Below are positions 33,506 to 45,537 of a DNA stretch of 64,000 bases, one piece after another. Position numbers and translations under genes: made by a program. Below the pieces are notes generated by a model. The model was given only the letters and a program-made list of their open reading frames with translations. It had not been told where the DNA came from and made no database searches. Numbering within the stretch: the first letter of the stretch is position 1; each line of letters starts with the position of its first letter. Source of the DNA: Hygrophila difformis. Its lineage: Eukaryota; Streptophyta; Magnoliopsida; Lamiales; Acanthaceae. The stretch is taken from positions 54,687,459 to 54,751,458 of the forward strand of contig JAOANR010000004.1 in NCBI GenBank assembly GCA_030278955.1, given 5' to 3'.

Positions 33506-34330
33506 CATAATTGTGTGATTCTTGCAGCTAGCGCGAGGGTTTAATTAATTACAGTACTACCATTTACCAGCAGAGGAGTTAATTGGATTTTTAATTTTCT
33601 GATATAGGAGTAATTGATTTCTGAGATTGCAGCTGAAGTAGGGTATGGGTTGGTGTACAGTAGAGTTGAGATTGTTGACGACGACCAGTTGAGGCTAGGC
33701 TACCTTAGCTAGCTTATTCGAGTTGTCAGGTCAGGTCATGAGTTTGGATTTTCCTTCCAGTCCAGGTTTACTCACATATAAAAAGAAATTTAGTTAGACT
33801 TGTGTTTTTGGGTTATGTGTTTACATGAATTAATTCTGATTCCCATGGAAGAAGATGTAATATGAAATGAAATGTTTCAGTTGATTATAGTACTAGTAGT
33901 AGTAGTAGTTATTACAGCAGCAGACATTGGCAAGGGCCGGCCAAGGGGGTGTGTGTGTGTATGCCTATGTAAATGTAATGTGTGGAATGTGGACTGAGCC
34001 TGATGAGGCTGTGTCCACTCTCCAGTCTCCATAGATTGATTAGTCCATGGGGACATGAGAAGAAGGGGAAGATGTGAAACAGGTCCGGCCGGGTTGTTGG
34101 GTCGGAATCTGTGTCCACATTTAGGCAATTGGGATCTTCCCCTTGACCCACGTCTAATCATTTTCAATAATTTTATTAGTAGTAGTAGTAAGATTTTTGG
34201 GGGAAATTATAGTAGGAGTAAGTACTTTTATTTCCTCATTTCATTTTTCTTACATTTTTCTTTTTAGATTTTTAAAGTGTGATACTCCGGAAAATAGTTT
34301 AAATGAAGTGAAACAAACTACTACGAATAA
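33506..34330 (+). other. 3' region of the DUF1635 gene and spacer
   Basis: Contains gatgtaatatgaaatgaaat (about 33854), a plausible poly(A) region, then GTA and GT runs. Open frames near 33900-34170 look fortuitous. No further gene. Confidence 0.45.
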
Positions 34331-34438
34331 AGTATATTTTTTTTTTGTTTTTTTTTTCGCAAAGCCGAAGCCAGTAAAGAAGAACAAAAGAAAGAAAACC
34401 AAAGAACTACAAACTAAATAAACGAAAACAAAGCAGAA

Positions 34439-37400
34439 CTAGTCCTTGGGGAACCATGCACCGGATGCATCCGCTGCCATATCCCCCCTCACAAAGTCCG
34501 GAGGGAAGGCCCACGTAGTGAAGAATTCATCATTAGCAGCTCCATGTTTCGCAAGATGATCAGCAACCTTATTTCCTTCCCTCAGCACATGGAAGATCCC
34601 GCACTCCTCAAAGGACGATTTAAGCTCCTTGATCTGCATGATGAGAGACGCCAAAGGATGAAATGTGGTATCTGTATCCAGCAGATGAATGGCCGTCTGC
34701 GAATCTGAATAAACACACACCCTCGAGACACCCATCTCTTTCACAAAGGACAACCCCTTCACCAAAGCAGCAAGTTCAGCAAGGGTATTAGTAGCTTCAC
34801 CAAGAAAGCCACACCCCCCTCCAATCCATTGCCCGGCTTCTGTACGAACTACCATACCGAATCCTGACCGACCCGGATTTCCCATAGAGCTACCGTCCAC
34901 GTGTAGAATAGTATCAAACCCACTCCGTTCATGCCACTTAACAAGCCGAGTAACATGAACTCGAGGGGAAGACCTCGCCTTCTCCAATTCCCTTGTAAGA
35001 AAATGAACATCCCTCTTCAGCTGCCAGACAGATTTATAACTGCCACGAAACACCCGACTATTTCTCTCTATCCAAATGGTCCACATAGTAGCCAAAAAGA
35101 TAGAGCCATACGCAGTCAGCATCCCTTCCAAGAAGGATCGGACAGACTCTTTAGGAATCCTAGCACAGTCAGCAGGAATATCTAACCGTAGTGCCTTCCA
35201 CAGATAATGAGCCCAAGAGCAGTAGAAAAAACAATGAAACCAAGCTTCCTCCTCACAGCCACAGATTGAGCAAAGGGGAGAAGAAGCCAAGTGACGTGCA
35301 TATCTAAGAGAATTAACTGGAAGAGCTCCATGGCTAAGCAACCAAAATAGAAACGAGAATTTTTCAGGAATGTGTACCTGCCAAATCCATCTCCAGCCGC
35401 TGCTTGTCACCGAGGAAGTGGACAGAAACTTGTAAGCCGATTTCACTGTGTAGACTCCTTTCGAATTACCCTTCCAAACCCATAAGTCATCACGAGATGT
35501 ATGCAGAGGGGGGGGGATGGATGCATTTAATTCAGAGAGCAATGACTGAGGCATAGGAGTGTACAGCTTACTCCAATTCCATGCTCCTCCTTCGATAACA
35601 TCCCTCACTATAAGATTAAGATCCTGCGTGGCAACATAAGGAACTTGCGTCCCCAATTGACGGCCTTTCCACCAACAAGAAAACCAAAAGGATGAACTGC
35701 CATTACCCAACCGAAACTGGAATCCATCACGCAGCAGAGGGTGGAGTTTAGAAAGTAGTTGGGTGAGGTACGATCGTGATTGAGTTGGTATATTCTGAAA
35801 GAATCTTGACGGATGTGAAGACCCTAGAACCAACCGAACCCAAGGCTTCTCCGGACAGTGTAACACTCCCCACAACAACTTTCCAAGAAGCGCGATATTC
35901 ATAAGACGAGCTTGCCGTATACCGAGACCACCTTCTGCCCGTGGCTTGGTGATCTGATTCCAATTAACAAGATGTATCCCCTTATCTGCTCCACCCTTCC
36001 AAAGGAAACGACGTATCCTCCTATCAATAGCAGAACACACGGCCTCAGGAACCCAATGAATCTGCATGAAATAAGTAGGTATGGATGCCAGCACCGATCG
36101 ACAAAGCGTTAGTCGGCCAGCTTTATTAAGCAGCTTGGCCGCCCACCCCTCCAGTCGTTTATCCATTTTCTCGAGAAGAAAAGCATAATCACTACATTTC
36201 CGGCGCCCCTGCATTAAAGGAAAGCCAAGATATGTTCCAATATTCTCAACAACAGGAATTCTCAGCGTGTCAACTACCCACTGCCTATCACCAGAAGAGA
36301 CAGCCGGGGAGATGAAAATAGAGGATTTCTGGGCATTCAGAACCATCCCCGAAGCCTTCGCGAAGATGCTCAACGTATCAGTGATGGCCATGATACTGAC
36401 TCGATCCATGGAAGAGCACAAGATGAGATCATCCGCAAAGCTAAGATGAGAGATGTCGATAGTAGAAAGTGGCAGACGGATAGGCTTCCAATTACCATTC
36501 TCGATCGCACTATTAATCATCACAGACAACTTTTCCATCACCAAGAGAAAAAGATACGGAGACATAGGATCTCCCTGGCGGAGCCCTTTTCCCGGGTGGA
36601 ATTCCGGTAACGCCTGGCCATTCCATAACAGGGAATAACTAGGGGATGAGACACAGTGCATAATGAGTGACTGCAGGGCAACAGGGAAACCAATCTCTCG
36701 CAGACAGGTTTCTAAGAATTTCCAATGGACGTTATCATACGCCTTGGCGATGTCAATTTTAATGATCACAGCACGGACACGGGATTGGGTTCCTGACATG
36801 TATCCCAAGAGCTCTTGGAGTGTGACGGCATTATCTACCGGCCCTCGCCCAGGGAGGAAAGCCGATTGTTGAGTGGAAATGCATTCTTGTAGACAAGGGC
36901 GGATCCGATTGATTATCACCTTAGTAACAATTTTGTATATCACGTTGCAAAGTGTGATTGGTCGAAATTGAGCAAAGGTAATAGGCCTTTCCACCTTTGG
37001 AATCAAGCAAATATGAGCCTTAGTGATCTCTGGAGGAAAGTGTTTATCCCGGAAAGCCTGTTGGACGAATTGAATCACTGAATGACCAACTGTGCTCCAA
37101 TGACTCTTATAAAAAACCGCCGGAAACCCATCCGGACCTGGAGAGGAATAGCCGTGCATTCCCTTGAGTGCCGTAGTGACCTCAGCATCTGTAACAGCCC
37201 CCATCAATGGAGAGATCAAATCAGCCGACAGGACTGGCAGGGAGGGAATGAGGCCAGCCGAAGTTCCACCTTCACTACTATGATCAGAAGTGGAAGGAGG
37301 AGCAGCATATAATTCCTTCCAATAGAGACGTGCATGAACACTTAAGACATCATCATCATCACACCATTCTCCTGACTGCAATTGAAGACTGTGGATGCGA

Positions 37401-38524
37401 CTCCGATGATGTTTACACTTAGTCCGGGCATGAAAGAATCCCGTGTTCCGGTCACCACACCGTACCCACTTCTCCCGCGATCGCTGGAACCAAAAAAGCT
37501 CCTCTTGGGCTAATATCGATTCATATTCCGCTTTTAGTTCCATCTCCAGTAGATAGAGACGAAGGGAGTCTGTGCGCTCAAGAGCCTTGGAAATCCCTTG
37601 TAGTCGCTTCATCAACTTCAGTTTTCTCCACTTGAAGTTATTACCATTCGCACGCTTAAAAGAAATGGAAGCCTCTTGCACTTTTTGAAGTTTCTCACTG
37701 AAGGTGCCGGAAACAGTCTCCCATGTTCCATGTACTGTTTCTTTATAACCATTCATCAATGCCAAATATGCATCCCAACGGAAAGGTGCTGGAGCAGTTT
37801 GGTGAACATCTGGGCAGCATCGTAGCAGAAGAGGGCAATGATCCGATCCCACCATCGGTAGAACATGAACATATCCTAATGGAAACTGATTAATTCAATC
37901 CAGGTTTCCTACAGCACGGTCCAGACATTTGGATATGCGATTAACATTACCTAACGGTCTGGACCAAGTGAAGATACCCCCTTGAGTGTTCACTGTGGAA
38001 AGGCCACACCCATGAAACAAATCCCCTAACTCCTCCGCCCGTGCGAGATTGAATAGACCACCCCTCACTTCTTCAACCCCAAGAATCTGATTCCAATCTC
38101 CCAGAAGCAACCACGGGCCGACAATACGCTGAGCCAAACCTCTAATATTGTCCCAATTGCTTCGGCGCTCCGTGTACCGAGGAGAGGCGTAGACCGCCGT
38201 TGCAAACCAATAAGACTCCCCACTTGAAATTTTGATTGTAAGCAATCGATCCACTTCCTCAAATATCTCTATTTGACAAGGGATCCCCATCTTGACTAAT
38301 ACCCAAACTCCGCCAGCCCGACCTGTAGCTTCTTGAATACACAGAGGTATGTACCCAAGTTGAAACAAGAGCAATTGAGAACGGCAAAATAGTGATTGCG
38401 GCTCCAGAAGAAAAAGTAAGGCCGGCTTATACTGACTCACTAAATCCTTTAACATACGCCTAGTCGGCTGTCCAATCAATCCACCAACATTCCAAGATAT
38501 AATTCTAAATGACTGAAAATCCAT
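34439..38524 (-). pseudogene. LINE ORF2: endonuclease, RT, zf-RVT, RNase H; one nonsense codon
   Basis: One frame from ATG 38524 to the stop at 34439, broken only by TGA at 37897-37895 where relatives have Trp, in the linker before the conserved SDHCP motif. The endonuclease part starts ISWNVGG and has LLGDWNQIL. RT carries KIDIAKAYDNV, GLRQGDPMSPYLF and FADDLI (about 36430). zf-RVT shows LCSICGCEEEAWFHCFFYC, and RNase H shows HVDGSSMGNPG, LAELAALVKGL, YSDSQTAI and NKVADHLAKHG. It nicks target DNA and primes reverse transcription in a functional LINE. Here the single stop would separate the endonuclease from RT. Confidence 0.88.
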
Positions 38525-38560
38525 AAAACCAAATAAAGAGGAAGGCAGAGTACCGCATCC

Positions 38561-40039
38561 TTAGAATTGCATCTTAGCATCCTCATCAGGAGGCTTTTCT
38601 GGCGGAATCGAAGAGGATGGAGCAACATCGGAGCTCCGCTCATGCTGGTCAGAAGAAGAGCTTTCTCCCGGAGGTGCAGACTGCCGCGCTCGTTTGGGAT
38701 GGAAGGCCCTAACCAAATTGGATTGAGGGGAGCTCGCAATGGGGGACTTTCCTTCTCGTCTAGCCGTCGGGACATAGGGCCTATTAATCCCCTTAGTTCC
38801 ATCCCCATGATTAAGAGAAGGCCCAGCAGTAGATGTGGGCTTCTGACCAACACGGCCCAATTTCACATTAGCTCCAGGGCCCAATTTCGCCTTAGCTCCA
38901 GGGCCGAAGTTGTCATTAGCTCCAGGGCCCAAGATGGCCATTTCCTTCTTCGGCCCAGAGGCCCGACGGCGCACCACCTTTACCCAGTCATCTCCCGAAG
39001 GCTGAATGGGGATCGTGGGCGCCCCCACGTTAGGATCTGCAACCACCCTATCTCCGTCCTGCTGGTCGTGTGAAACCCCCGGAATAACCACGTTCTCCCG
39101 TGATGCCGCACCACCAATGGCCGGAATTACCGAGGCCGGACCCAAACGTTCATCCAGTCCGCCTTGAGTCCCTGTGTCAGCTACATGGGTGTTCTTTTCC
39201 GGGCATCGGCCGCTTGCATGCCCATATTTCTTGCAACCAGTGCATAACAAATGGAGTCCCTCGTAGGAGACTTTATACCAACGATCCCCAATCAAAATGC
39301 TTGAAACAAGTGGAAGACTTAAATCAATCTCCACACACACCCTTGCGAACTTGCTCCGATAGAAACCCCTTGTCATGTCATCAACCCGGACTGGTGTGCC
39401 CAAGGCAGAAGCCATCTTAGTGACAAAGAATTCATCAAAGTATTCCATGGATAACCCGGGAAATCTCGCCCAAACAACCGTTTTCCTGGGAGTCTCCGGT
39501 GCCGCCACAAAATCAGGACGCCACGGTGAGATTAAGAGATAACTGTCGAACAAAGACCACGGCCCCGTATTCAGAATCCTTGTCCTCTCCTCCTGCTTAG
39601 CAAACTTGACTAAAAAGTAGCCAGCCTCCAATTCTCTCAACTCAAAGCTGCCTTTGATCTTCCACAATTTCTCAAGCCTATCCTTCATTGCCAAGTAACC
39701 AACTTTCTTACCCAAGATGGACAAGATTAGCGCATCCTCCCAAGGCTTACACATCCTCGCCTTCGCCTGTGCATCAATTGTAATACGTGGTTTTAACCGA
39801 TCACCATCAATGAAATCCAACACAATTAACTTCTCCCTGTCAGGGCAATCCATGAGAGAGGACGGAGTAACAGCTTGTCCGTCCATGACCATATCTCGGA
39901 ACGAAGGTTTTGTCGCACCACGAAAATGGAACTGAGCCGGAGTCTGAGAATCCTCCACCTGGGGGTCCGGCGGCTGGGGTTCCGGTGGCTGGGGATCAGG
40001 AGCAGTTGAGAGCAAAGGGATGTCCATAGCAGTTGCCAT
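38561..40039 (-). CDS. LINE ORF1 (DUF4283 and CCHC zinc knuckle)
   Basis: 492 residues from ATG 40039, intact. The Pro-rich start is followed by a DUF4283 region (RKTVVWARFPGLSMEYFDE, GTPVRVDDMT, RVCVEIDL), then a zinc knuckle CTGCKKYGHASGRC (C-x2-C-x4-H-x4-C). The C-terminal tail contains three Gly-Pro-Gly-Ala-Asn/Lys type repeats (LGPGANDNFGPGAKAKLGPG). Plant LINE ORF1 proteins bind the element RNA; this is known of the family, not shown here. Confidence 0.88.
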   Translation of the reverse strand: MATAMDIPLLSTAPDPQPPEPQPPDPQVEDSQTPAQFHFRGATKPSFRDMVMDGQAVTPSSLMDCPDREKLIVLDFIDGDRLKPRITIDAQAKARMCKPWEDALILSILGKKVGYLAMKDRLEKLWKIKGSFELRELEAGYFLVKFAKQEERTRILNTGPWSLFDSYLLISPWRPDFVAAPETPRKTVVWARFPGLSMEYFDEFFVTKMASALGTPVRVDDMTRGFYRSKFARVCVEIDLSLPLVSSILIGDRWYKVSYEGLHLLCTGCKKYGHASGRCPEKNTHVADTGTQGGLDERLGPASVIPAIGGAASRENVVIPGVSHDQQDGDRVVADPNVGAPTIPIQPSGDDWVKVVRRRASGPKKEMAILGPGANDNFGPGAKAKLGPGANVKLGRVGQKPTSTAGPSLNHGDGTKGINRPYVPTARREGKSPIASSPQSNLVRAFHPKRARQSAPPGESSSSDQHERSSDVAPSSSIPPEKPPDEDAKMQF

Positions 40040-40060
40040 CCAATTTAAATACTTTTTTTT

Positions 40061-41588
40061 TTTTGTTGGTAATTATTCTGTATGTACTCTAAAATTAAAT
40101 GTGTTTGCATTAGAGCATTAGAGTAATTCTAGAATGGGTGACATCCCTATAAGTTTATAAGTGTGTGTGTGAATGAGGTCGAAATACGCTGAAAATAGTT
40201 TTTGTTGATTTGTGAATTGTGAGGTCATTCTTCACTTCCGGGCCGACAATGTTTAGAGTAACAACATGTTTTTACGCTGCCCGAAAATGGGGTGTTACAA
40301 AATTATGAGTATGGCCCACCAAGAATAAAAGCCATCTTACTAAATTAGTAAATTATGAGTGTCTTCCAAAAAGTTACAGTAAAAGATGAAACAGCCATTA
40401 CTTACTTTGCTGTGTAATCTCATTGATTACAATTAACCCTAAATCAAGACTTAATAAAATATTTTACAGTAATTTTTTTGGAAGCTACCTGGCTACTGTT
40501 GTTATTCAACGAACTAAAAGGAATCAACATCGAGACCAGAGCAAACAACAACGGCGCCCTCTTAATTTTTTTGTTAATGCACTCCCTTTATCTCAGTTCA
40601 TTAAATATTTTCCCACCATACGAATTGAAATTTACTTTTTTTAATAATTCATTATGATAATATTATGTTAAAATTGATTTATAAATATTATTAAAGTTAA
40701 AAAGTTTGTAATGAATTGTGATGGATTGTGACGGAGTGAGTTAAGCTTATTTTTTTTCTATTGCAAATAAATGACATAAAATATAATTAAGTGTTACAAA
40801 TTAAAATAGTTTTTTTTTTCTGAAAAAATTAAAATAGATTCGAGCAGTATTTGTTTTATGAATGTTAAAAAATAATTTTTATATTTCTTATACAATTTGG
40901 AAGTGTTTTTTAATGTTTAATTTCCACATATACTCAATATAATAATTACTACTACTAGATTAGTGATATTAAAACATATACTCCTTATTTGTGTGGTTTG
41001 GACTTTCGCACACCTTCACGTCTACATGAGTGTCAATATTCTCGATCTTTTTTTTTTTCCTGCTATTTGTAAAATATATGACTTATTCTCATATTTAATA
41101 AAATAAGATGATGTAAAAAGTAGGAGAAAGAGTGAACTATGTGGAAAAATAAAATGTATGAAAAATTTAATGAAAATATATATTAAATGAAATTAAAGGC
41201 TATCACTTATTAAAATTTAATAAACTATGTTGTAAAGTTGTAATATTACTAATAAGTTTAAATATGGGGAGTATATTTATAATTGATCTCTCCTCTCACT
41301 CAATGTGTACAAAACTAAACCTCAACATAATTAAGATTATTGTCGGCAAACAAAATAAGAATCCACAAGCGGATTATTACGACCATCTTGAACATCTACT
41401 CATTTGCATTTTTTTAATCAAACACTAATTGTCACCTTAATTAGAAAATAACATTGGCCCATGTTCGTCGTCTTTTATATTTGAATTAAACATTGAAAAG
41501 TTTGATTTGGACAACGCATCTAATTACATCGTGCTATATGATCATGCCAGTACTTATTTTTAATTAATTATACAGCTTATATTTTTTC
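40061..41588. other. intergenic AT-rich stretch
   Basis: No gene supported. A degraded Stowaway-like relic may lie at about 40577-40742 (cactccctttatctcagtt ... tgacggagtga). Confidence 0.4.
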
Positions 41589-41603
41589 AATATGAGCATA
41601 AAA

Positions 41604-41842
41604 AATTATCCATTGGCACCACATCTTAAGAGAAGGTAAATCGGTCTTGGCTAAAAGAGGAGCTTGGTCGGATGAATTCTTCACATCCTGGGTCTTCCCG
41701 GCCGGTGAAGTCCAGCCCCTACTTTCTGCTGATATTTCCGGGGTCCGATTCCCGGGATTAATCTTTCTATCCCCTCCCCCCTGTATCTGTTTTTATCTTT
41801 TTCTCTTTGCCGACGTCCGTGCGTCAATTGTTACCCAAAAAG
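41604..41842 (+). mobile_element. tiny 3' LINE remnant with TSD
   Basis: About 240 bp encoding the last part of a LINE RNase H on the plus strand (LREG, then LAKRGAWSDEFFTSWVFP), like the ends of the other LINEs here. It is flanked by aatatgagcataaaa (about 41589) and aatatgaacataaaa (about 41844), a 15 bp target duplication with one mismatch. Extreme 5' truncation; non-functional. Confidence 0.75.
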
Positions 41843-41859
41843 AAATATGAACATAAAAT

Positions 41860-42507
41860 TTATTAAGGAAATATTTCAATTCAAAATTAGGCCACATTAG
41901 GCCCAATACTAATCGCTCGAGGATCTAGTGCATTGAACGATTGCCTCTCCCAAAACAGAATTCTGCATATACAAAGACTCGAATCCAATTTAACCACTAT
42001 AGGGCAAACCCAATTTCCAATATTCAATTAATTTTGTAAACATTAGAATGTTTAATGATGCTATTAAATTACCATCATTTAATTAAATCTCCTTGCAGTA
42101 ATTTGCAAATTAATCTCTTTGTAGTAATAAACCATATTTTTAGGTAGATGCTATTACTGAAAAAGATAATTGAAAACGACATGAATAGGGAAAAACAATA
42201 TGCTACACTCGATGAAAGGCTCAAATCAATAATAAGTCAAGGGACATTATACTTACTCATGATATGATTAATGTAGGTGCGGTATAATTATCATCGCCAT
42301 CAAGGTTAATTATGAGTAATCAATTACAAATATAAAGTTGATGTATGAACAATGACCACTGCACACAATTTTTCCAACATAATCACAAGATTACTAATAA
42401 GGTGCATCATCAGGTACTTGATTTATACAGAGTACTTTATTTGTTTTACTATTTTTCATTCATTAAACGAGAAATTACCTGTTGATGTAAACTGATGTGA
42501 TATTTAA
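41860..42507. other. intergenic AT-rich stretch
   Basis: Nothing recognised. Confidence 0.4.
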
Positions 42508-42779
42508 TACTCCCTCCGTTTTTTGTTTTTTTTTTTAAGGTTATGTTTTGACGTTTTTTAATGTTCATTGTAGCACTTTGATTTCTATTTTTGTTATAGT
42601 TATAGAAGACAAAATATAACCAAGTGAGATCTTGTTGGATTCGTCTCATCTTGTAGTTTTTAAATATCAAATTTTTAGAATTTTTACTTATACCGAATTT
42701 GAATTATTAATCGTTGAAAATGTGCATTGGCATACGTACAAACGAAAAATGTAAACTTTAAAAAAAAACGAAGGAAGTA
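42508..42779. mobile_element. Stowaway-like MITE
   Basis: 272 bp, TACTCCCTCCGTT ... aacgaaggaagta inverted ends with TA borders. Confidence 0.75.
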
Positions 42780-43055
42780 TAAAATTCTTACAATGAAAGA
42801 GATGATCATATTTCCATAATTTACATTTAAGTAGATGCGAGATACAAAAAGTTCATTTTCAAGGTTGTAGAGACAGTTTTTGTTCTTTTTTAATTTTAAG
42901 GAATTATAATTTAAAGTTATCATTGATAAATAAATAAATGGGTTTAATATTACAAAACTAATATAATTACGATAGAATTTCTAAACCATCTGTTTTTAAA
43001 TTGAAGAAATTTGGTTTATATAAAATATTCCTTTTTAAAAAAAGTATAGTACGTA

Positions 43056-43593
43056 ATTCATAGTTGTTAAGATCCTGATCCTGATCTTAAGATCTTACGA
43101 TTTTACGATCACACCTCTCTAAAACGATCCCGATCCTCGTAGGATCTTAAAATTAGTAAGATCCCGATCCTGATAGTAGAATGTTACGATCTTATGGTCA
43201 TATTCTCTCAAACGCTTCAACGATCTTACGATCATACCCTCTTAAACCATAAAACTTTTGTAGTATTTTATGATTTGGGATCAAAGTAACTTCTTTTATT
43301 TAATTTTAAACTTAAGAACTTGTATTCCTTGTGTATGATCTGTAAAAAAACATAATATATATGTATGTGGAAATATTTTATGTTTAGTTGTGATGTTTTT
43401 GTACTGTATTGTATTAATTAGCTTGCAAGATTCATAACATATACGAAATAATGCTTTTACTTGTTAGTATGCATAATTGAATTTATCCATTATTACAATT
43501 TCATAAGATCTTAGGATCCCGATTCGATCCTACGATCTCGATTTTACAAAGAGAAAAACGATCCCATATAGGATCCCAATCTTAACAACCTTG
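43056..43593. mobile_element. MITE rich in GATC/CGATC motifs, 7 bp TSD
   Basis: 538 bp. The ends (agttgttaagatcctgatc and gatcccaatcttaacaacc) are imperfect inverted repeats, flanked by GTACGTA (43049-43055, 43594-43600). The interior contains repeated acgatc / ggatc / cgatcttacgatc words near both ends. No transposase frame; hAT-like by duplication length. Confidence 0.7.
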
Positions 43594-43600
43594 GTACGTA

Positions 43601-44170
43601 TATTTGAATAGAGAGAAATAATATGAAGATTAATAAAATCAGCAAAATCTTTAGAGATTTCAAACAGTCAAAGAATGTACGTGTGGTCGTGTGTGTAAGT
43701 AAAAAAAGTCGGCATCTGTCCCATACCAAACATGCATTAAACTTGAAGGATGTATAAATGCACGAGTGAGCGTACCAAGGTAATAAATACTTCTCCCCGG
43801 CCTCCTAGGATGTAATAATATTTATTACTCATTTATCATTTATACCCTGCCATGATTCTATTTCTAATTCCCCTCATTAATCATTTTCTCATGAAATCCA
43901 TCACCAAGTAAAGCTATCAATTCTCTTAATTTGAATTTGACTCTATGCAATTTACTGGTCTATTGTTACTTTTTTTTAAGCCATAAAAGGACTAGCTAGG
44001 GAGATTGTAAAACTTAAAAGTTAAACTCAAACATTAAGACTTTCTTGACATTGTAGGATTATGTTCCAACTTAATCCCGTATTTACCTTATAATATTAGG
44101 ACCAATGATTAATCAGTATTATCCCACCTCAGGTGGTGTGATGGAATGAATCCCATCATTTTTAAGCATG
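43601..44170. other. intergenic stretch
   Basis: AT-rich with no gene or clear repeat recognised. Confidence 0.4.
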
Positions 44171-44187
44171 AGATTAGTTAATCAATT

Positions 44188-44355
44188 TTTTTTTTGGAGG
44201 AGTCATTGAAGACCTGGAAATGGGTGGTGTGATCTCATGGCACACAAATTATAAAGGGGAATAAAATGGAGGGATAGGGGGCTGGTGGGGGAATCGGACC
44301 TCCAACCTTCCGTTGGAAGTCGAGACTTAACTATTTGGGCTAAGTTCTTATCCCC
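44188..44355 (-). mobile_element. tRNA-derived SINE, copy 1
   Basis: 168 bp on the minus strand with an A-box-like ttagcccaaatagttaag and a B box ggaggtccgattcccc, ending in an A-run (tccaaaaaaaaa). It is flanked by a perfect 17 bp duplication agattagttaatcaatt (44171-44187, 44356-44372), the mark of LINE-mediated insertion. Confidence 0.88.
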
Positions 44356-44453
44356 AGATTAGTTAATCAATTAAAATGAATATGATATTAATTACATAGG
44401 ATTAAAGTTTACCAAAAAAAATTATATAGGACTTAAATTATCCTAATGGAAAT

Positions 44454-44623
44454 AGGGGATGAAAACTTGGCCTAGTGATCAAGTCTCCTGACTCTCAACC
44501 TTCAAGTTGGGGGTTTGATTCCTCACCTGGCCCTCAATCTCTCCCCTTTATCACTTTGTAATTTGTGTGGCATAAATTCCCGCCACCCATTTCCTACCAG
44601 GTATAGATTGTTTAGAAAAAAAA
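44454..44623 (+). mobile_element. tRNA-derived SINE, copy 2
   Basis: 170 bp; A box cttggcctagtgatcaag, B box gggggtttgattcct, and the same body as copy 1 (ctttgtaatttgtgtggca ... cccatttcc) with an A-rich tail. Target duplication tatcctaatggaaat / tatcctaatgaaatt. Confidence 0.85.
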
Positions 44624-44638
44624 TATCCTAATGAAATT

Positions 44639-45040
44639 GCTTAATTTAATCAATCTAATCCATAGAGGTAAACCTTCTGAACGGAATAAATGCAAAACCG
44701 ACAGCAATAGAATTAATCTTATGAGAAAGCCCAAAGTATTGGTCATAACTTAGAATGTTATTGGCAACCATAGGACAATAAAATGTTTCACAATAATTCA
44801 AGAAATAATTGTTGGTTCGACTTATTAAACGCCTTCTTCCTTAATTTTTAAAGACTTGAAAGTACTTTCGGTGTTCCTCATGAGTATTCTTACAATTTCT
44901 ATACTTTTTTTTTCTACTTTTCCTCACGTGAGTTAAAATTAGAATGCTTACAAATTTTCATACAATGTCAAATAATGAATTAGGAGTTGGATTTATTTAA
45001 ATAACTCACGGCTCATAAACAATAAATACATTGATTATCG
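44639..45040. other. intergenic stretch between SINEs
   Basis: AT-rich, nothing recognised. Confidence 0.4.
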
Positions 45041-45146
45041 GAATGGGGACTTGGCCTAGTGGTCATCTCCCCTGACTTCTAACCTTATGGTTGGAGGTTC
45101 AATTTCCACCCGACTCCCTATTCCTCCTCTTCATACCCTTTGTAAT

Positions 45147-45537
45147 TGTTAACCGAGAATTTTTGATTGAGCAATATTTGAGGAGGATTACAAGAATTAC
45201 TAAGGGAATTACAAGAATTTAAGCAAAGCTGTAAAGGAATGGTAAATTGGCAGGAATGTAAAAAGCAGGAATTGAAATTGCAGAATGAAAAATTGCAGGA
45301 ATGAAAGATATGAAAAATGCAATCCTCTTGGGAGTATGTTGGATGATCCTTTCTCTGGAGTGTCTCTTCCTTTTATAGGAGGAGGCTTACCCCTCCAGTT
45401 GAGACGTAGGCGGCGAGGAGGCTTGACTTCAGGGGTGGCATGCAGCACGCGGACGGCTTGATTGACAGGCATGCGGCACGCGGGAGGCTTGATTGACAGG
45501 CCGCTTGACTTCATGTGACAGAGGCGGCGCACGCGCT
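45147..45537 (-). repeat. 3' LTR of TR-GAG 1, truncated
   Basis: Matches 47798-48173 with a 15 bp extra segment near 45260; homology ends at ggcggcgcacgcg. The TATA motif TATAAAA lies on the minus strand at 45377-45371. Confidence 0.85.

Larger units (their letters stand above)
34331..40060 (-). mobile_element. near full-length L1-type LINE
   Basis: On the minus strand, ORF1 (40039-38561) is followed 36 bases later by ORF2 (38524-34439, one internal stop) and, past ORF2, a short 3' untranslated region with A-runs (T-runs at about 34331-34357). This two-ORF order with endonuclease, RT and RNase H is standard for plant L1-type LINEs. The 5' leader before ORF1 is very short or trimmed. No clear target duplication was identified. 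Confidence 0.85.

Noticed and set aside
33877..34421. Short frames downstream of DUF1635 (96, 79, 70 and 74 codons)
   Set aside because: They lie in the 3' untranslated region and spacer, overlap on both strands and show no family features.
34331..40060. Target-site duplication for the long LINE
   Set aside because: Candidate A/T-rich words near both ends (aaagtata, aaatac) do not match well enough to call.
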